From NCBI GenBank assembly GCA_023253875.1, contig JALRFC010000005.1, positions 1 through 22,392 of the forward strand: a DNA stretch of 22,392 nt. The letters are read 5' to 3'. Every line of letters starts with the position of its first letter. The first letter of the stretch is position 1. Under the pieces are notes generated by a model. It ran no database searches, had not been told where the DNA came from, and was given only the letters and a program-made list of their open reading frames with translations. The DNA comes from Candidatus Kapaibacterium sp. (GTDB lineage: Bacteria > Bacteroidota > Ignavibacteria > Kapaibacteriales > UBA961). Shown here piece by piece: positions 1 to 8,826 of this stretch. Both the position numbers and the translations under genes were made by a program.

Positions 1-996
1 GATGATTGCAGGCTTTTTCAAAACATTGATATTCTTGGATTCATTTGCATCACGTGTATATGTGATTCCCGGAAAAGAGAACAAATCTTCATCTTTATAT
101 AACATCGCTCGTGTTTGTCTATCAAAACACTCGGGATGCAAACGAAATACATCAGTTGCACGAATTGCGAGAGGACTATCAACAAAGACATCAATATGTG
201 GAAGCAGACCACGATTGTGCAGATTATTGAGATACCAAATCAATTCTTGAGTTCTACCAACGCTAAATGCCGGAATCAATAATTTTCCATTTCGCTCCAA
301 TACTTCATTAATGATGGAAAGGAGACTTCTCTCTATATCTTGTTCCACTTCATGTAGTCTTCCTCCATATGTTGATTCACTAATGATGAAATCAACATCG
401 CCAATCCTATCAGGGTCTTTGAGTATTGGCCTATTCTCCCGTCCAATATCGCCGGTAAATAGCAATCGTTTTTGTATTCCATCTTCTTCCCATTCAATCA
501 GAATACATGCAGACCCAAGGAGATGACCTGCATCATAGAAAGTGACATTCATTCCGGGAACCGGAGAAAATGTGCTATGATAAGGAATTGGATCAAAGAG
601 TTGCATTGCATTTGCAACATCATCTATGTCATATAAAGGATCCACATGCTCACCACGATGCTTCAGCAAATGCTCAGCATCTTTCATCTGAATCATTGCA
701 CTATCCATGAGCATGATAGCACAAAGATCACGGGTTGCAGGTGTCGCATAAATAGATCCGGAAAATCCATGTTTAACTAGAGATGGTATATTCCCCGAAT
801 GATCAATATGTGCATGTGACAAAATCACTGCATCCAGTTCTCTTACATCCCAATGCATTTTTCTATTGAATTCCTGTGCTTCCGCTCTTCGTCCCTGAAA
901 TAAACCACAATCAAGTAATATCTTGTATTCTCCAAATGTGAGAAGATGCTGAGATCCTGTCACTGTTCGAGCGGCACCATAAAATTCTATTTGCAT
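1..996 (-). CDS. MBL-fold beta-CASP RNA-processing exonuclease (YSH1-like), 3'-truncated by window edge
   Basis: I translated this reading frame from ATG at 994-996. It is open for 332 codons to the left edge, so the C-terminus lies outside the window. The metallo-beta-lactamase zinc motif HAHIDH is at residues 61-66, the third-motif His is in DAGHLLGS (about 158) and the bridging Asp is in TGDIG (183). The beta-CASP part begins with ESTYGG (about 207) and PAFSVGRTQE (about 242). This layout is typical of the predicted exonuclease / RNA specificity factor family (mRNA 3'-processing YSH1/CPSF73-like, about 450-470 aa), so about 130 residues are missing. The protein is expected to be a cytoplasmic zinc-dependent ribonuclease. 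The start lies 5 bases after the lepB stop, which makes it the last visible gene of the operon. The family call is confident; the substrate is unknown. Confidence 0.93.
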   Translation of the reverse strand, partial: MQIEFYGAARTVTGSQHLLTFGEYKILLDCGLFQGRRAEAQEFNRKMHWDVRELDAVILSHAHIDHSGNIPSLVKHGFSGSIYATPATRDLCAIMLMDSAMIQMKDAEHLLKHRGEHVDPLYDIDDVANAMQLFDPIPYHSTFSPVPGMNVTFYDAGHLLGSACILIEWEEDGIQKRLLFTGDIGRENRPILKDPDRIGDVDFIISESTYGGRLHEVEQDIERSLLSIINEVLERNGKLLIPAFSVGRTQELIWYLNNLHNRGLLPHIDVFVDSPLAIRATDVFRLHPECFDRQTRAMLYKDEDLFSFPGITYTRDANESKNINVLKKPAII

Positions 997-1001
997 GTGA
1001 T

Positions 1002-1682
1002 TTACTTACAGAATTGAAAAAATCTTGAAGTACGAAGTGAGGAAGTGTGATTGATGGTATCATACTGATTGGACCATAGAATCATGACTGCTTTTCCAAT
1101 GATGGAAGATGCCGGAATCAAACCCCAGTCTTGTGAATCATAACTTTGATTACGATTATCTCCAAGCACATAAAAATAGTCCTCACCCACGATATATGTA
1201 TTCCCCGAAACTGTTCCGGGGTCCTTGATCATCTTCAACATGGATGCAAGTATGGAATTTGATGAAATCACCATTCCTTTTGCCGGAATGACATCTCCTG
1301 TGACGGGGTGTTCATCTCTTGGACCGGCGATCACACGTTTGACAAATAGCACAGGTTCCGTGCCTGGTGGCAATGCACTTGCAGGAGGTCTGAAAACAAT
1401 GATATCATTCTTTTTTGGTACTGAAATCCAAATCCTGGATTGATCCGGCAATCTCATGCCCATGATGTCTCCAACAGGACCAATTGCATAGGCAATCTTT
1501 GAAACAAGCAGATTATCACCAATCAAGAGTGAAGGCTCCATGCTATTGCTTGGAACATGTAATACTTCACCAACCATGATACGTATACATAATGCCATGA
1601 AGATTGCTATAAGCATTCCTATCACAATATCTTTAATATCTATTCCTGACTCATTCACCTGTTGTTGCACTTCTTCTGTCAT
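1002..1682 (-). CDS. lepB: Signal peptidase I
   Basis: This 226-aa type I signal peptidase should cleave Sec and Tat signal peptides on the periplasmic face of the inner membrane. One N-terminal membrane helix (about residues 17-38) is followed by the catalytic box PSNSMEP, whose Ser47 is the nucleophile. The general-base Lys115 is in FVKRVIAG, and the conserved GDNRNQSYDSQDWG box is at about 174-187. All catalytic motifs are intact and the length suits a single-helix bacterial LepB. The ATG at 1680-1682 overlaps the selD stop (1679-1681) in an ATGA arrangement, so translation is probably coupled to selD. The stop lies 5 bases before the MBL nuclease start. The neighbouring surface-protein genes carry signal peptides and are plausible substrates, but that link is only inferred from gene order. 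Confidence 0.96.
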   Translation of the reverse strand: MTEEVQQQVNESGIDIKDIVIGMLIAIFMALCIRIMVGEVLHVPSNSMEPSLLIGDNLLVSKIAYAIGPVGDIMGMRLPDQSRIWISVPKKNDIIVFRPPASALPPGTEPVLFVKRVIAGPRDEHPVTGDVIPAKGMVISSNSILASMLKMIKDPGTVSGNTYIVGEDYFYVLGDNRNQSYDSQDWGLIPASSIIGKAVMILWSNQYDTINHTSSLRTSRFFQFCK

Positions 1683-2722
1683 CGTATGCTCACTCTATAC
1701 GATTGTTCAGATTGTTCCACACATCGTCCGATTGGTTGTACTCTATCTAGTTCACTATATTTATTAATCAAGTCTTCCACTTGCTGTGCTGCATCAGGAG
1801 CAACCGCAATTAATAATCCACCGCTTGTTTGAGGATCTGCAAGAATATGCTTGACAATATCACTTACTTCTCCAACTTTATGTCCATAGCTTTTCCAATT
1901 CCTATGTGTGCCTCCGGGTATGGAATTCATTTCCACATAGTCCAATAAGGATTCCAGTAGGGGAATATCATTCATGTAGAGTTCTGCATGAACATTACTT
2001 CCCTCGCACATTTCAATCAGATGTCCGAATAACCCAAATCCAGTTACATCAGTCAAAGCATGAACACCCTCAATCGAAGAGAGTTCTTTACCAATGGAAT
2101 TTAATCTCATCATCCACTGTGAAGCGAGGTGACGATGTTCATCTCGTAATAAAGATTTTTTTTCAGCGGTTGTGAGTATTCCAATGCCAAGTGGTTTTGT
2201 CAGATACAGTACATCACCCGGTTGTGCTCCTGTATTTTGCTTGAGTTGATGGATTGGTACAATGCCATTGACAGCCAGTCCGAATATTGGTTCGGGTGAG
2301 TCAATGGAATGTCCACCCGCAAGAGCAATACCTGCCTCTGCGCACATCGCTCTACTTCCTTCAATGACAGTACGTGCGATTTCCGGTGATAATGTATCGA
2401 TGGGCCAACCCAATATCGCAATTGCAAGAATCGGCGTGCCACCCATGGCATAGACATCACTGATTGCATTTGCAGATGCTATCTTACCAAACTCAAATGG
2501 GTCATCAACAATCGGCATGAAAAAATCCGTTGTACTGATGAGTGCTGTACCATTCCCTAAATCATAAACTGCGGCATCATCTCGTGAGCTATTCCCAACG
2601 ATGAGATTTCCTGTATGTGGCATTGCTTCATTAGACTGCAAGATTGCATCAAGAATCGATGGAGCTATTTTACAACCACAACCTGCTCCATGACTAAATT
2701 GTGTAAGTCTGATTTCACTCAT
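1679..2722 (-). CDS. selD: Selenide, water dikinase (selenophosphate synthetase)
   Basis: The enzyme makes selenophosphate from selenide and ATP, the selenium donor for selenocysteine and for selenouridine in tRNA. The N-terminus matches SelD closely: LTQFSHGAGCGCKI supplies the catalytic Cys (first Cys of the GCGC motif, residue 15 from the chosen start) and the essential Lys two residues after the second Cys. Downstream are the AIR-synthase-like ATP-binding segments DDAAVY, STTDFF, ANAISDVYAMGG and AGGHSID, and the C-terminal DPQTSGGLL motif. A Met five codons further upstream (2735-2737) is in frame, but I prefer the ATG at 2720-2722. It matches the family N-terminus and overlaps the upstream OmpA-family stop as ATGA. 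The result is 347 aa, close to the usual length. The active site carries Cys, not selenocysteine. No selA, selB, selU or tRNA-Sec is visible in the window. Confidence 0.96.
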   Translation of the reverse strand: MSEIRLTQFSHGAGCGCKIAPSILDAILQSNEAMPHTGNLIVGNSSRDDAAVYDLGNGTALISTTDFFMPIVDDPFEFGKIASANAISDVYAMGGTPILAIAILGWPIDTLSPEIARTVIEGSRAMCAEAGIALAGGHSIDSPEPIFGLAVNGIVPIHQLKQNTGAQPGDVLYLTKPLGIGILTTAEKKSLLRDEHRHLASQWMMRLNSIGKELSSIEGVHALTDVTGFGLFGHLIEMCEGSNVHAELYMNDIPLLESLLDYVEMNSIPGGTHRNWKSYGHKVGEVSDIVKHILADPQTSGGLLIAVAPDAAQQVEDLINKYSELDRVQPIGRCVEQSEQSYRVSIR

Positions 2723-4860
2723 TCCATATTCTTCCATGTTCTCATGATTTCAATCTGAACAGTTCTACTGAGAAATCTACTCTCCGGTAATTCATGAGAT
2801 CGAATTCCAGGCGGTAATGCGGTTGATCCAAGACCATTCACTTTGATAATATTTGATTTCGGCTTGATACTTTTAATATATGAATAGACTGTTTCAGCCC
2901 TCTCTTTTGATAATTCCAAATTTGATTGTGCATTCCCCAAATTATCGCTATAACCAACAATGCTAATGGACGCATTGTCTTCCAAATCTTTCAAAAATGC
3001 ATCAATGGCATTTCTCCCTTGTTTGTCGAGCGTTGATTTTTGCACGGGAAAATGCATCAATGATAATCGTTGAATAGCAAAATTTGTGGTATCTCTTTGA
3101 ATAGGAATTTGGATTTCCTCGCTTCCTAAATCACCCTCATTGTCTTGAATGATCATGGATATTTGCAAGCCATCATTGGAAGATTGTTGGATACGTCTTG
3201 CATCATCCTGTTCAATCGGAACTTGAATCCATAAGGGTTTTTGAGAACCATCTTTGGTCAGTAAAGTGGAATCACCGAGTTGTGATTCGAGTTTCCATGA
3301 AATAATATTCTCACCCTTTGACTTCATTGCATTCACATGCATTTCCTTGGGAGAATAATCAGTGATTTCAACATATCTTGAACGAATAACCGGGGCGAGA
3401 ATATCTTTTTGATCTGTAGTGACTTCTATTCTTCTATTTTCTTCATATCCTTGAGGAATTCTACTCATCGTTGGATTTTCGGGAGAACAACGTCTTCTAT
3501 CCATATCAATATTGATTCTCGTTCTATCAATATTCCAGACATTTGCCAAATACTCACGAACAGTCGCAACTCTTCGACTTGCCAATTCACAATCTGATTT
3601 TTCAGTCACTGGATCGCTATATCCATGCAATGTAATGTTTGCTTGCAGATTCTTGTTTAGTCGTTCCCCGATGATATTCAAGATGTCTTTATGCTGTTCA
3701 GATACAAGTGGCTCAAGGTTATCGGAAGAAAACCCTTCAATCGTACGTAATTGTCTATATCTTGAATGCAGATTTGCATCGGCTTCAGAAAAAAAAACCA
3801 TGGGAAGTATTGGAAATGCTTCTGTTACCAATTGACCCCGAACCATGATATGTTGAACTTCTTCCGAGGATACATCTTGAGCAATATGAACAGTAAATAT
3901 TGGCTTTGGTGATTGTTTTGGTGGCAAACCAATCTTCAATGTATCCGTTCTTACTGTCGTCTCTGTGATCATTCTATAGGTTTCAAATTCTTCAATTGTT
4001 CGGGTGCTTTTTTTTTGTCCTTCAATGAACAATGAACCGATTCTTTCATCGACATTCACTTCGACTGTGTCTATCACCTCTGCTCTTCTGATCACTTCTT
4101 CCTTTACTGCTCCCATACCCCAACGAATGGACATGCCAAAGAGAATAGCTGTTTGCTTCCACGCAGGACCTGCAATGATTGTGCTAAATGGTATGGAAGC
4201 GGATATTTCCGGAATAAGGACTATTTTTTTTGAAATTGGAATATGATGTCCAAAGCCTATACCGAAACCAAATTGCAATGCATTCACATTTGGTATTTCT
4301 TGATCGAGAAATATAGTATCTCTTGATCCGGATGAAAATGTTACAGTATTTGGTGACAATAATGTAGATGTACTTTGCCAACTTGGATTCAGTAGCAAAC
4401 CAATACTTGGTCCAAAAAAGACACGAGACTTCCCGAATGATGCTTGTAATCCAAGGTCCATGGTCATCATGGGCATTGCTATATTCAATGCATGTTCTCT
4501 AATGAGTGGCACTATGGAACCATTCCCATCTTTTACAAATGCTCGATCATCTTTCGTTGTCATCGAGACCGAACTTTGCATGAATCCTATTGAACCTCTC
4601 ATGCCCCAATTATTTGGCATCCATTCTATATTCCCCATAATTCCTACCATTCCACCTGTACCACCTTCATAGGTAGGACAAGCGGGATCGCCAATACATC
4701 TCAGTGTGGAATTGGTAGAATGCAGTCCCAGTCCACCGGATACTCCAAATCCTATATGAATTGGATTATACAGTTGGAAATTTGCGTCTTGTGCAATGGT
4801 GCTCACATGGGAACCGCAAAGAACAACAATGATGAGTACTATGTTGAGTAAAATTTTCAT
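2719..4860 (-). CDS. Outer-membrane beta-barrel protein with two OmpA-like peptidoglycan-binding domains
   Basis: The protein is 713 aa from the ATG at 4858-4860; a GTG one codon upstream is the alternative start. Residues 1 to about 24 form a signal peptide ending near STIAQD. Residues about 28-250 alternate Gly/aromatic strands (for example IGFGVSGGLGLHS, SIGFMQSSVSM, FGFGIGFGHH) and look like an outer-membrane barrel domain. An OmpA-like domain lies at about 350-483 (HGYSDPVTEKSDCELASRR) and a second at about 596-707 (VGYSDNLGNAQSNLELSKER). Both keep the Asp and the LSxxR-type Arg that contact diaminopimelate in OmpA. The barrel/OmpA combination suggests an anchor between outer membrane and cell wall. 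The ATG overlaps the upstream stop as TGATG, and the stop overlaps selD as ATGA. The role of the segment between the OmpA domains (about 490-595) is unknown. Confidence 0.85.
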   Translation of the reverse strand: MKILLNIVLIIVVLCGSHVSTIAQDANFQLYNPIHIGFGVSGGLGLHSTNSTLRCIGDPACPTYEGGTGGMVGIMGNIEWMPNNWGMRGSIGFMQSSVSMTTKDDRAFVKDGNGSIVPLIREHALNIAMPMMTMDLGLQASFGKSRVFFGPSIGLLLNPSWQSTSTLLSPNTVTFSSGSRDTIFLDQEIPNVNALQFGFGIGFGHHIPISKKIVLIPEISASIPFSTIIAGPAWKQTAILFGMSIRWGMGAVKEEVIRRAEVIDTVEVNVDERIGSLFIEGQKKSTRTIEEFETYRMITETTVRTDTLKIGLPPKQSPKPIFTVHIAQDVSSEEVQHIMVRGQLVTEAFPILPMVFFSEADANLHSRYRQLRTIEGFSSDNLEPLVSEQHKDILNIIGERLNKNLQANITLHGYSDPVTEKSDCELASRRVATVREYLANVWNIDRTRINIDMDRRRCSPENPTMSRIPQGYEENRRIEVTTDQKDILAPVIRSRYVEITDYSPKEMHVNAMKSKGENIISWKLESQLGDSTLLTKDGSQKPLWIQVPIEQDDARRIQQSSNDGLQISMIIQDNEGDLGSEEIQIPIQRDTTNFAIQRLSLMHFPVQKSTLDKQGRNAIDAFLKDLEDNASISIVGYSDNLGNAQSNLELSKERAETVYSYIKSIKPKSNIIKVNGLGSTALPPGIRSHELPESRFLSRTVQIEIMRTWKNME

Positions 4861-7800
4861 CACTCCATGATCATGAATAGTGATGAAACTGCATAATCAT
4901 TGGATTCAAAGATCAATGCATATATACCGGAAGATATTCCCTTCAATGGTATTGACACTTCATGTCTTCCGACTTCTGCATCTTGAATATGGACAGAATG
5001 CGTGATTTGTCCAACGGCACTCAAACAACGAATATGAATTGGTGCTTTTTCAGTTGATTCATAGATGACTTTCACCATTGATTGATCCGATGATGGATTG
5101 ACGGAAATCAATTGAATAGTCTGCTTCCCAATCGAGAGTGTTGTCAATTCGCAACCATATGCTTGTAGATCAAGTGTATCACTTGCATTCTGAATGCGTG
5201 GATCAATGCAAGGGTCATCACTCGTGAAGGATGCAATGTTCAACCATGGACGCAATGTTTCTCCAATAACACTTCGAACATGTACATTCGTTTGTAATGT
5301 CGGTTGATCTTTGCAATTGGAATAGTGAATGAGTATTGAATCACCAACCTTTTTCAAGAGAATATCACAATCATTTGAAACAATTGAATCTATTGAAAGG
5401 GAGCTTTGCTCATGCATCAAGGCAATATCAAATGTTGTGACTCCATTCAATGGTCTATTGGATTGATTTAAAAGTGAAAATGATTGAATAAATCGCATTC
5501 CTGATTTCACATCATTCGTCACTTTCTTCCAAGCACTTTCGATAGACTGTGCTATCACCTGTACATTCCATGTAATGCTGTCCTTATTACCACATTCATG
5601 TTCACATAAGATGGTGATTGGGAATATTCCGACTGTGTCACTCTTGAAATTCACATCAATACTATCTATTCCGAATGCATTCATATAAAAGTTGGGCTTT
5701 GAGAATTGCACTCTCGGATCATTAGCTGAAAGCTTGATTATCCCCTTCAATGCATTATTGTTTTGTATTCCTATTCTTTGGGTAAGAGTATTTGTTCTAC
5801 AAATCTCAGAATTTGATACAGACTTATAACTGAAATCAGGTTGTTCAATATCAATGATACATTCCGCATATTTCAATGTCCCACAATGATCAGCTATAGT
5901 GATTCCATATGTTTTGGGGCCAAGATCGGGTCTTCCAGCGAAATCAATCGGTATATAGAGAAGCGTGTCAGCAGGTATAAAAAGTGAATCAACTTTCGAT
6001 GTCAAGAGTGGATCGGAAAATGAACGAATAGTGGCATATAATCCGACAGAAGATGTATTTCGAATCGGAAATTGAATCATTCCTTTGGTGTTGGCGCATA
6101 TCGACATAGTATCAGCGACATTTTGAATTGCCAGAGCGGTTGAATCAATGACAAATACTTTAACTGTATCTACTCGTGAACAACCATTGGTGTCAATGGT
6201 CAAGAGAGTATAGACCATTGTCATCGGAGGATATGCCAATGGATTAAGACAATCTGTGCAAGACAAACCAAGTGCGGGACTCCACTTTATACTTCTCAAT
6301 GAATCCGCGGTTTTTACTTGTAATTGAATCGTATCATTCGGACAAATAACAGAGATGGAATCAACTGTTAATCCGGGTCTATCAAATGCATTTACCGCAA
6401 CAGACTCAGAACCTGTACATCCACTCGCATCCGCAACATCCACTGTATATAAGCCTGTTTCCTTCACTATCAGAATTGGTGAATTTGCACCTTGTATGAT
6501 TGAAGCATTTTTACGCCATTGATATGAAATGAGATTTCTTGAAGTCACATCAAGTATGACTGAATCTCCTTTGCAAAATGAAAGACTTCCTGATATATCA
6601 ATGACTGGTTTTAATGGAAGTATTCCAACCTGAATCTTTGCTATGAATCCATCTTTTCCAATTGTGGATTGATTACTTCCGGGCAATTGACTACCACTTG
6701 CAGAACCACCGATAAAGATGGCACCTGATCCATCCACTATGATTGCATTGCTTTGATCATCTTCGTCATTTCCGAAATAACTGGAAAAGACCAATACATT
6801 CGCCAATGCATTCAATTTTGAGATGAATGCTTCATTTTTTTTGATCGTAGAATCCGGTGCATCATCTGTAATTGGAAAATCAAGCGAAGTTGTATTTCCT
6901 GTGATATAAGGAGCAGCACAGACATCAACTCCAAGTCCAGTCACAAAGTCATCACCTGAACCACCCAAAAAAGAAGAAAATTTCAATGCACTTCCGGCAC
7001 TAGGTTCAAACTTTCCTAAAAATGCATCATAGATTCCACCATTATAAGTCGTATCATAAGATCCAGATGTAATGGGGAATTTGATTGGATTTTTATTGAT
7101 TGAATCAGGAATTCCGCTTGAATTTGTATATCCTCCAAAAAAGACACTTCTGGAAGGTTCATCAAAGACAATTCCCGTGATTCGTTCATAGCCACTTCCA
7201 CCTAAAAATGTGGAGTACAAAAGAGAATCACCGGTAGGAGTAAGCATCGCAACAAAACCATCACTCAACCCATTATGCTTTGTCTGGATTGCACCGGTTG
7301 TTATTGGAAACATCAATGTACTTGCAGTCTCACCGGCAATAATCACATTCCCGTTTCTTGCAATGACAATCTTATAAGAAATATCGTTATCCTCACCACC
7401 AATAACTGTCGAAAAAATCAAATCACTCTTGCCATTATTACCAGGATTGATTTTTGCTATAAATGCATCAAGTGCACCACCATTATATGAAGTGTCATAA
7501 CTACCGGCTGTTTTTGGGAATGTATGAGGACTTTTATTCAATATTCCGGTCATACCGGTGATATAGATATCACCTTTTGTATCAAGAGCCAATCCATGTG
7601 CTATGTCTGTGGTCATTCCAGTCAAGAATGTACTATACAATAAAGCGCTTCCGGATGCATTCAGCTTTGCAATGAACACATCCTCATCAGACATAGTTTT
7701 CTTTGATTGATACGAATTGACTGTAGTTGGAAAATCCGTGGAAGTCGTACTGCCGGTAATACATACTTGACCCAATGTATCAACCGCCAATGCATTGCCT

Positions 7801-8717
7801 TTTTCTAATTGCGAACCACCAATTCTAGCCGAATAGAGAAGAATATTTCCGGTGGAATCATATTTATTGATGAACAAATCTCTTGGCTTTGCATTCGGAG
7901 AATCATATGCACCTGTACTCACCGGAAAATCAGGGGTTTCAGTATCACCCAAAGCATAGATGTTTCCTTTTTGATCCAATGCTACAGCATTGACATTTTC
8001 AGCCATTGCTCCACCAATGAATGAAGTGAAAAGAACCGGAACATTCAGCGTGGATTCTTTCGACTTTTCATCCATAGTACACGATACAGTACCATTCTGA
8101 TGTATTGCAAGAGTTGGTTTATACAAAGATGTCCCCTTTTCTATCAAAGGAGCATTGAATGTATAGGATAGATCATCTGCATATACAGTGATGATTCCCT
8201 TTGCATTGTCAATGTCTATATTCTCAGCACCCTCAAACTTCAAAGTCATGTTCGGAATGGAGCCATGAGATATAATCCAATTCCAGTTTGACATCGAAAT
8301 ATCATATCTCATCATGATTTGAGAATGTTCATGTTGAATTTCCATACCTGAATACAAAGGTTCTTGATATGGAGAACCGGTTCCATCCATCACATTGATA
8401 CGAAAAACCTCATTCTTGAAATGAGCCTGTATGTCTTCTGTGAAAGATACATTGATTCGAAATACATGCCTTTTGGATTCCTTCTTGACATCAATCAATA
8501 TCCCTGACTCATCGAACCAAAGAGTTGCATTCCCATTCTGTATATAACCAAAAACAGATGAAGGGTACTGTCCTTGATTACGGACAATACCCTTCGGAGT
8601 CGGATATGTATGTATATCCTTCGCAAAGATGTTTTGCAACATCATTGACAAAAGGATGCATGCTTTCAAAAGAAATAACAGACTGCTTCCCGGGCCTGTT
8701 TGTGAACATCTGACCAT
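4860..8717 (-). CDS. Large secreted SBBP beta-propeller / Ig-like surface protein with T9SS-type C-terminal tail
   Basis: This is a 1285-aa exported protein. A hydrophobic stretch at about residues 13-32 (LLFLLKACILLSMMLQ) is a signal peptide. Residues about 40-225 form the domain that usually precedes SBBP repeats (PKGIVRNQGQYPSSVFGYIQ). Residues about 229-697 hold seven repeats of about 60-80 aa, each with a pattern like YSTFLGGSG...G(I/L)xxDxxGxxYITGxTxSxDFP followed by DAFIAKxxxxG, as expected for one seven-bladed propeller. Two Ig/PKD-like domains follow (about 701-857), then about 330 residues of beta-rich sequence. The C-terminus (about 1195-1285) resembles a type A T9SS sorting domain, with a degenerate VNPSSD start and a GISSGIYALIF ending. 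Role: a surface or secreted adhesion-like protein; the ligand is unknown. It is the first gene of the five-gene overlapping run and is preceded by a structured leader. Confidence 0.85.
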   Translation of the reverse strand: MVRCSQTGPGSSLLFLLKACILLSMMLQNIFAKDIHTYPTPKGIVRNQGQYPSSVFGYIQNGNATLWFDESGILIDVKKESKRHVFRINVSFTEDIQAHFKNEVFRINVMDGTGSPYQEPLYSGMEIQHEHSQIMMRYDISMSNWNWIISHGSIPNMTLKFEGAENIDIDNAKGIITVYADDLSYTFNAPLIEKGTSLYKPTLAIHQNGTVSCTMDEKSKESTLNVPVLFTSFIGGAMAENVNAVALDQKGNIYALGDTETPDFPVSTGAYDSPNAKPRDLFINKYDSTGNILLYSARIGGSQLEKGNALAVDTLGQVCITGSTTSTDFPTTVNSYQSKKTMSDEDVFIAKLNASGSALLYSTFLTGMTTDIAHGLALDTKGDIYITGMTGILNKSPHTFPKTAGSYDTSYNGGALDAFIAKINPGNNGKSDLIFSTVIGGEDNDISYKIVIARNGNVIIAGETASTLMFPITTGAIQTKHNGLSDGFVAMLTPTGDSLLYSTFLGGSGYERITGIVFDEPSRSVFFGGYTNSSGIPDSINKNPIKFPITSGSYDTTYNGGIYDAFLGKFEPSAGSALKFSSFLGGSGDDFVTGLGVDVCAAPYITGNTTSLDFPITDDAPDSTIKKNEAFISKLNALANVLVFSSYFGNDEDDQSNAIIVDGSGAIFIGGSASGSQLPGSNQSTIGKDGFIAKIQVGILPLKPVIDISGSLSFCKGDSVILDVTSRNLISYQWRKNASIIQGANSPILIVKETGLYTVDVADASGCTGSESVAVNAFDRPGLTVDSISVICPNDTIQLQVKTADSLRSIKWSPALGLSCTDCLNPLAYPPMTMVYTLLTIDTNGCSRVDTVKVFVIDSTALAIQNVADTMSICANTKGMIQFPIRNTSSVGLYATIRSFSDPLLTSKVDSLFIPADTLLYIPIDFAGRPDLGPKTYGITIADHCGTLKYAECIIDIEQPDFSYKSVSNSEICRTNTLTQRIGIQNNNALKGIIKLSANDPRVQFSKPNFYMNAFGIDSIDVNFKSDTVGIFPITILCEHECGNKDSITWNVQVIAQSIESAWKKVTNDVKSGMRFIQSFSLLNQSNRPLNGVTTFDIALMHEQSSLSIDSIVSNDCDILLKKVGDSILIHYSNCKDQPTLQTNVHVRSVIGETLRPWLNIASFTSDDPCIDPRIQNASDTLDLQAYGCELTTLSIGKQTIQLISVNPSSDQSMVKVIYESTEKAPIHIRCLSAVGQITHSVHIQDAEVGRHEVSIPLKGISSGIYALIFESNDYAVSSLFMIME

Positions 8718-8725
8718 GGATATCG

Positions 8726-8798
8726 CTGAGGTTTGTTTTGTTCTCTGTCATACTGCAAACAGAGACAATGCGAAAATACCTCAGTTCTTACTGAGAAC
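8726..8798 (-). promoter_or_regulatory. Leader with mutually exclusive hairpins before the SBBP gene
   Basis: Reading the minus strand, CTCAGT (8795-8790) can pair with ACTGAG (8785-8780) around a 4-base loop. Alternatively ACTGAGGT (8785-8778) can pair through its CTGAGGT part with ACCTCAG (8732-8726), enclosing a 7-base stem TCTCTGT/ACAGAGA (8765-8759 with 8748-8742, 10-base loop). Both pairings use the same ACTGAG segment, so they exclude each other. The last ACCTCAG arm ends 8 bases before the ATG at 8717. A riboregulator, a weak terminator of the upstream gene, or chance are all possible. The pairing is visible; the function is inferred. Confidence 0.4.
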
Positions 8799-8826
8799 AA
8801 AGCATTAATCGGTTTTCCGGCAATTT

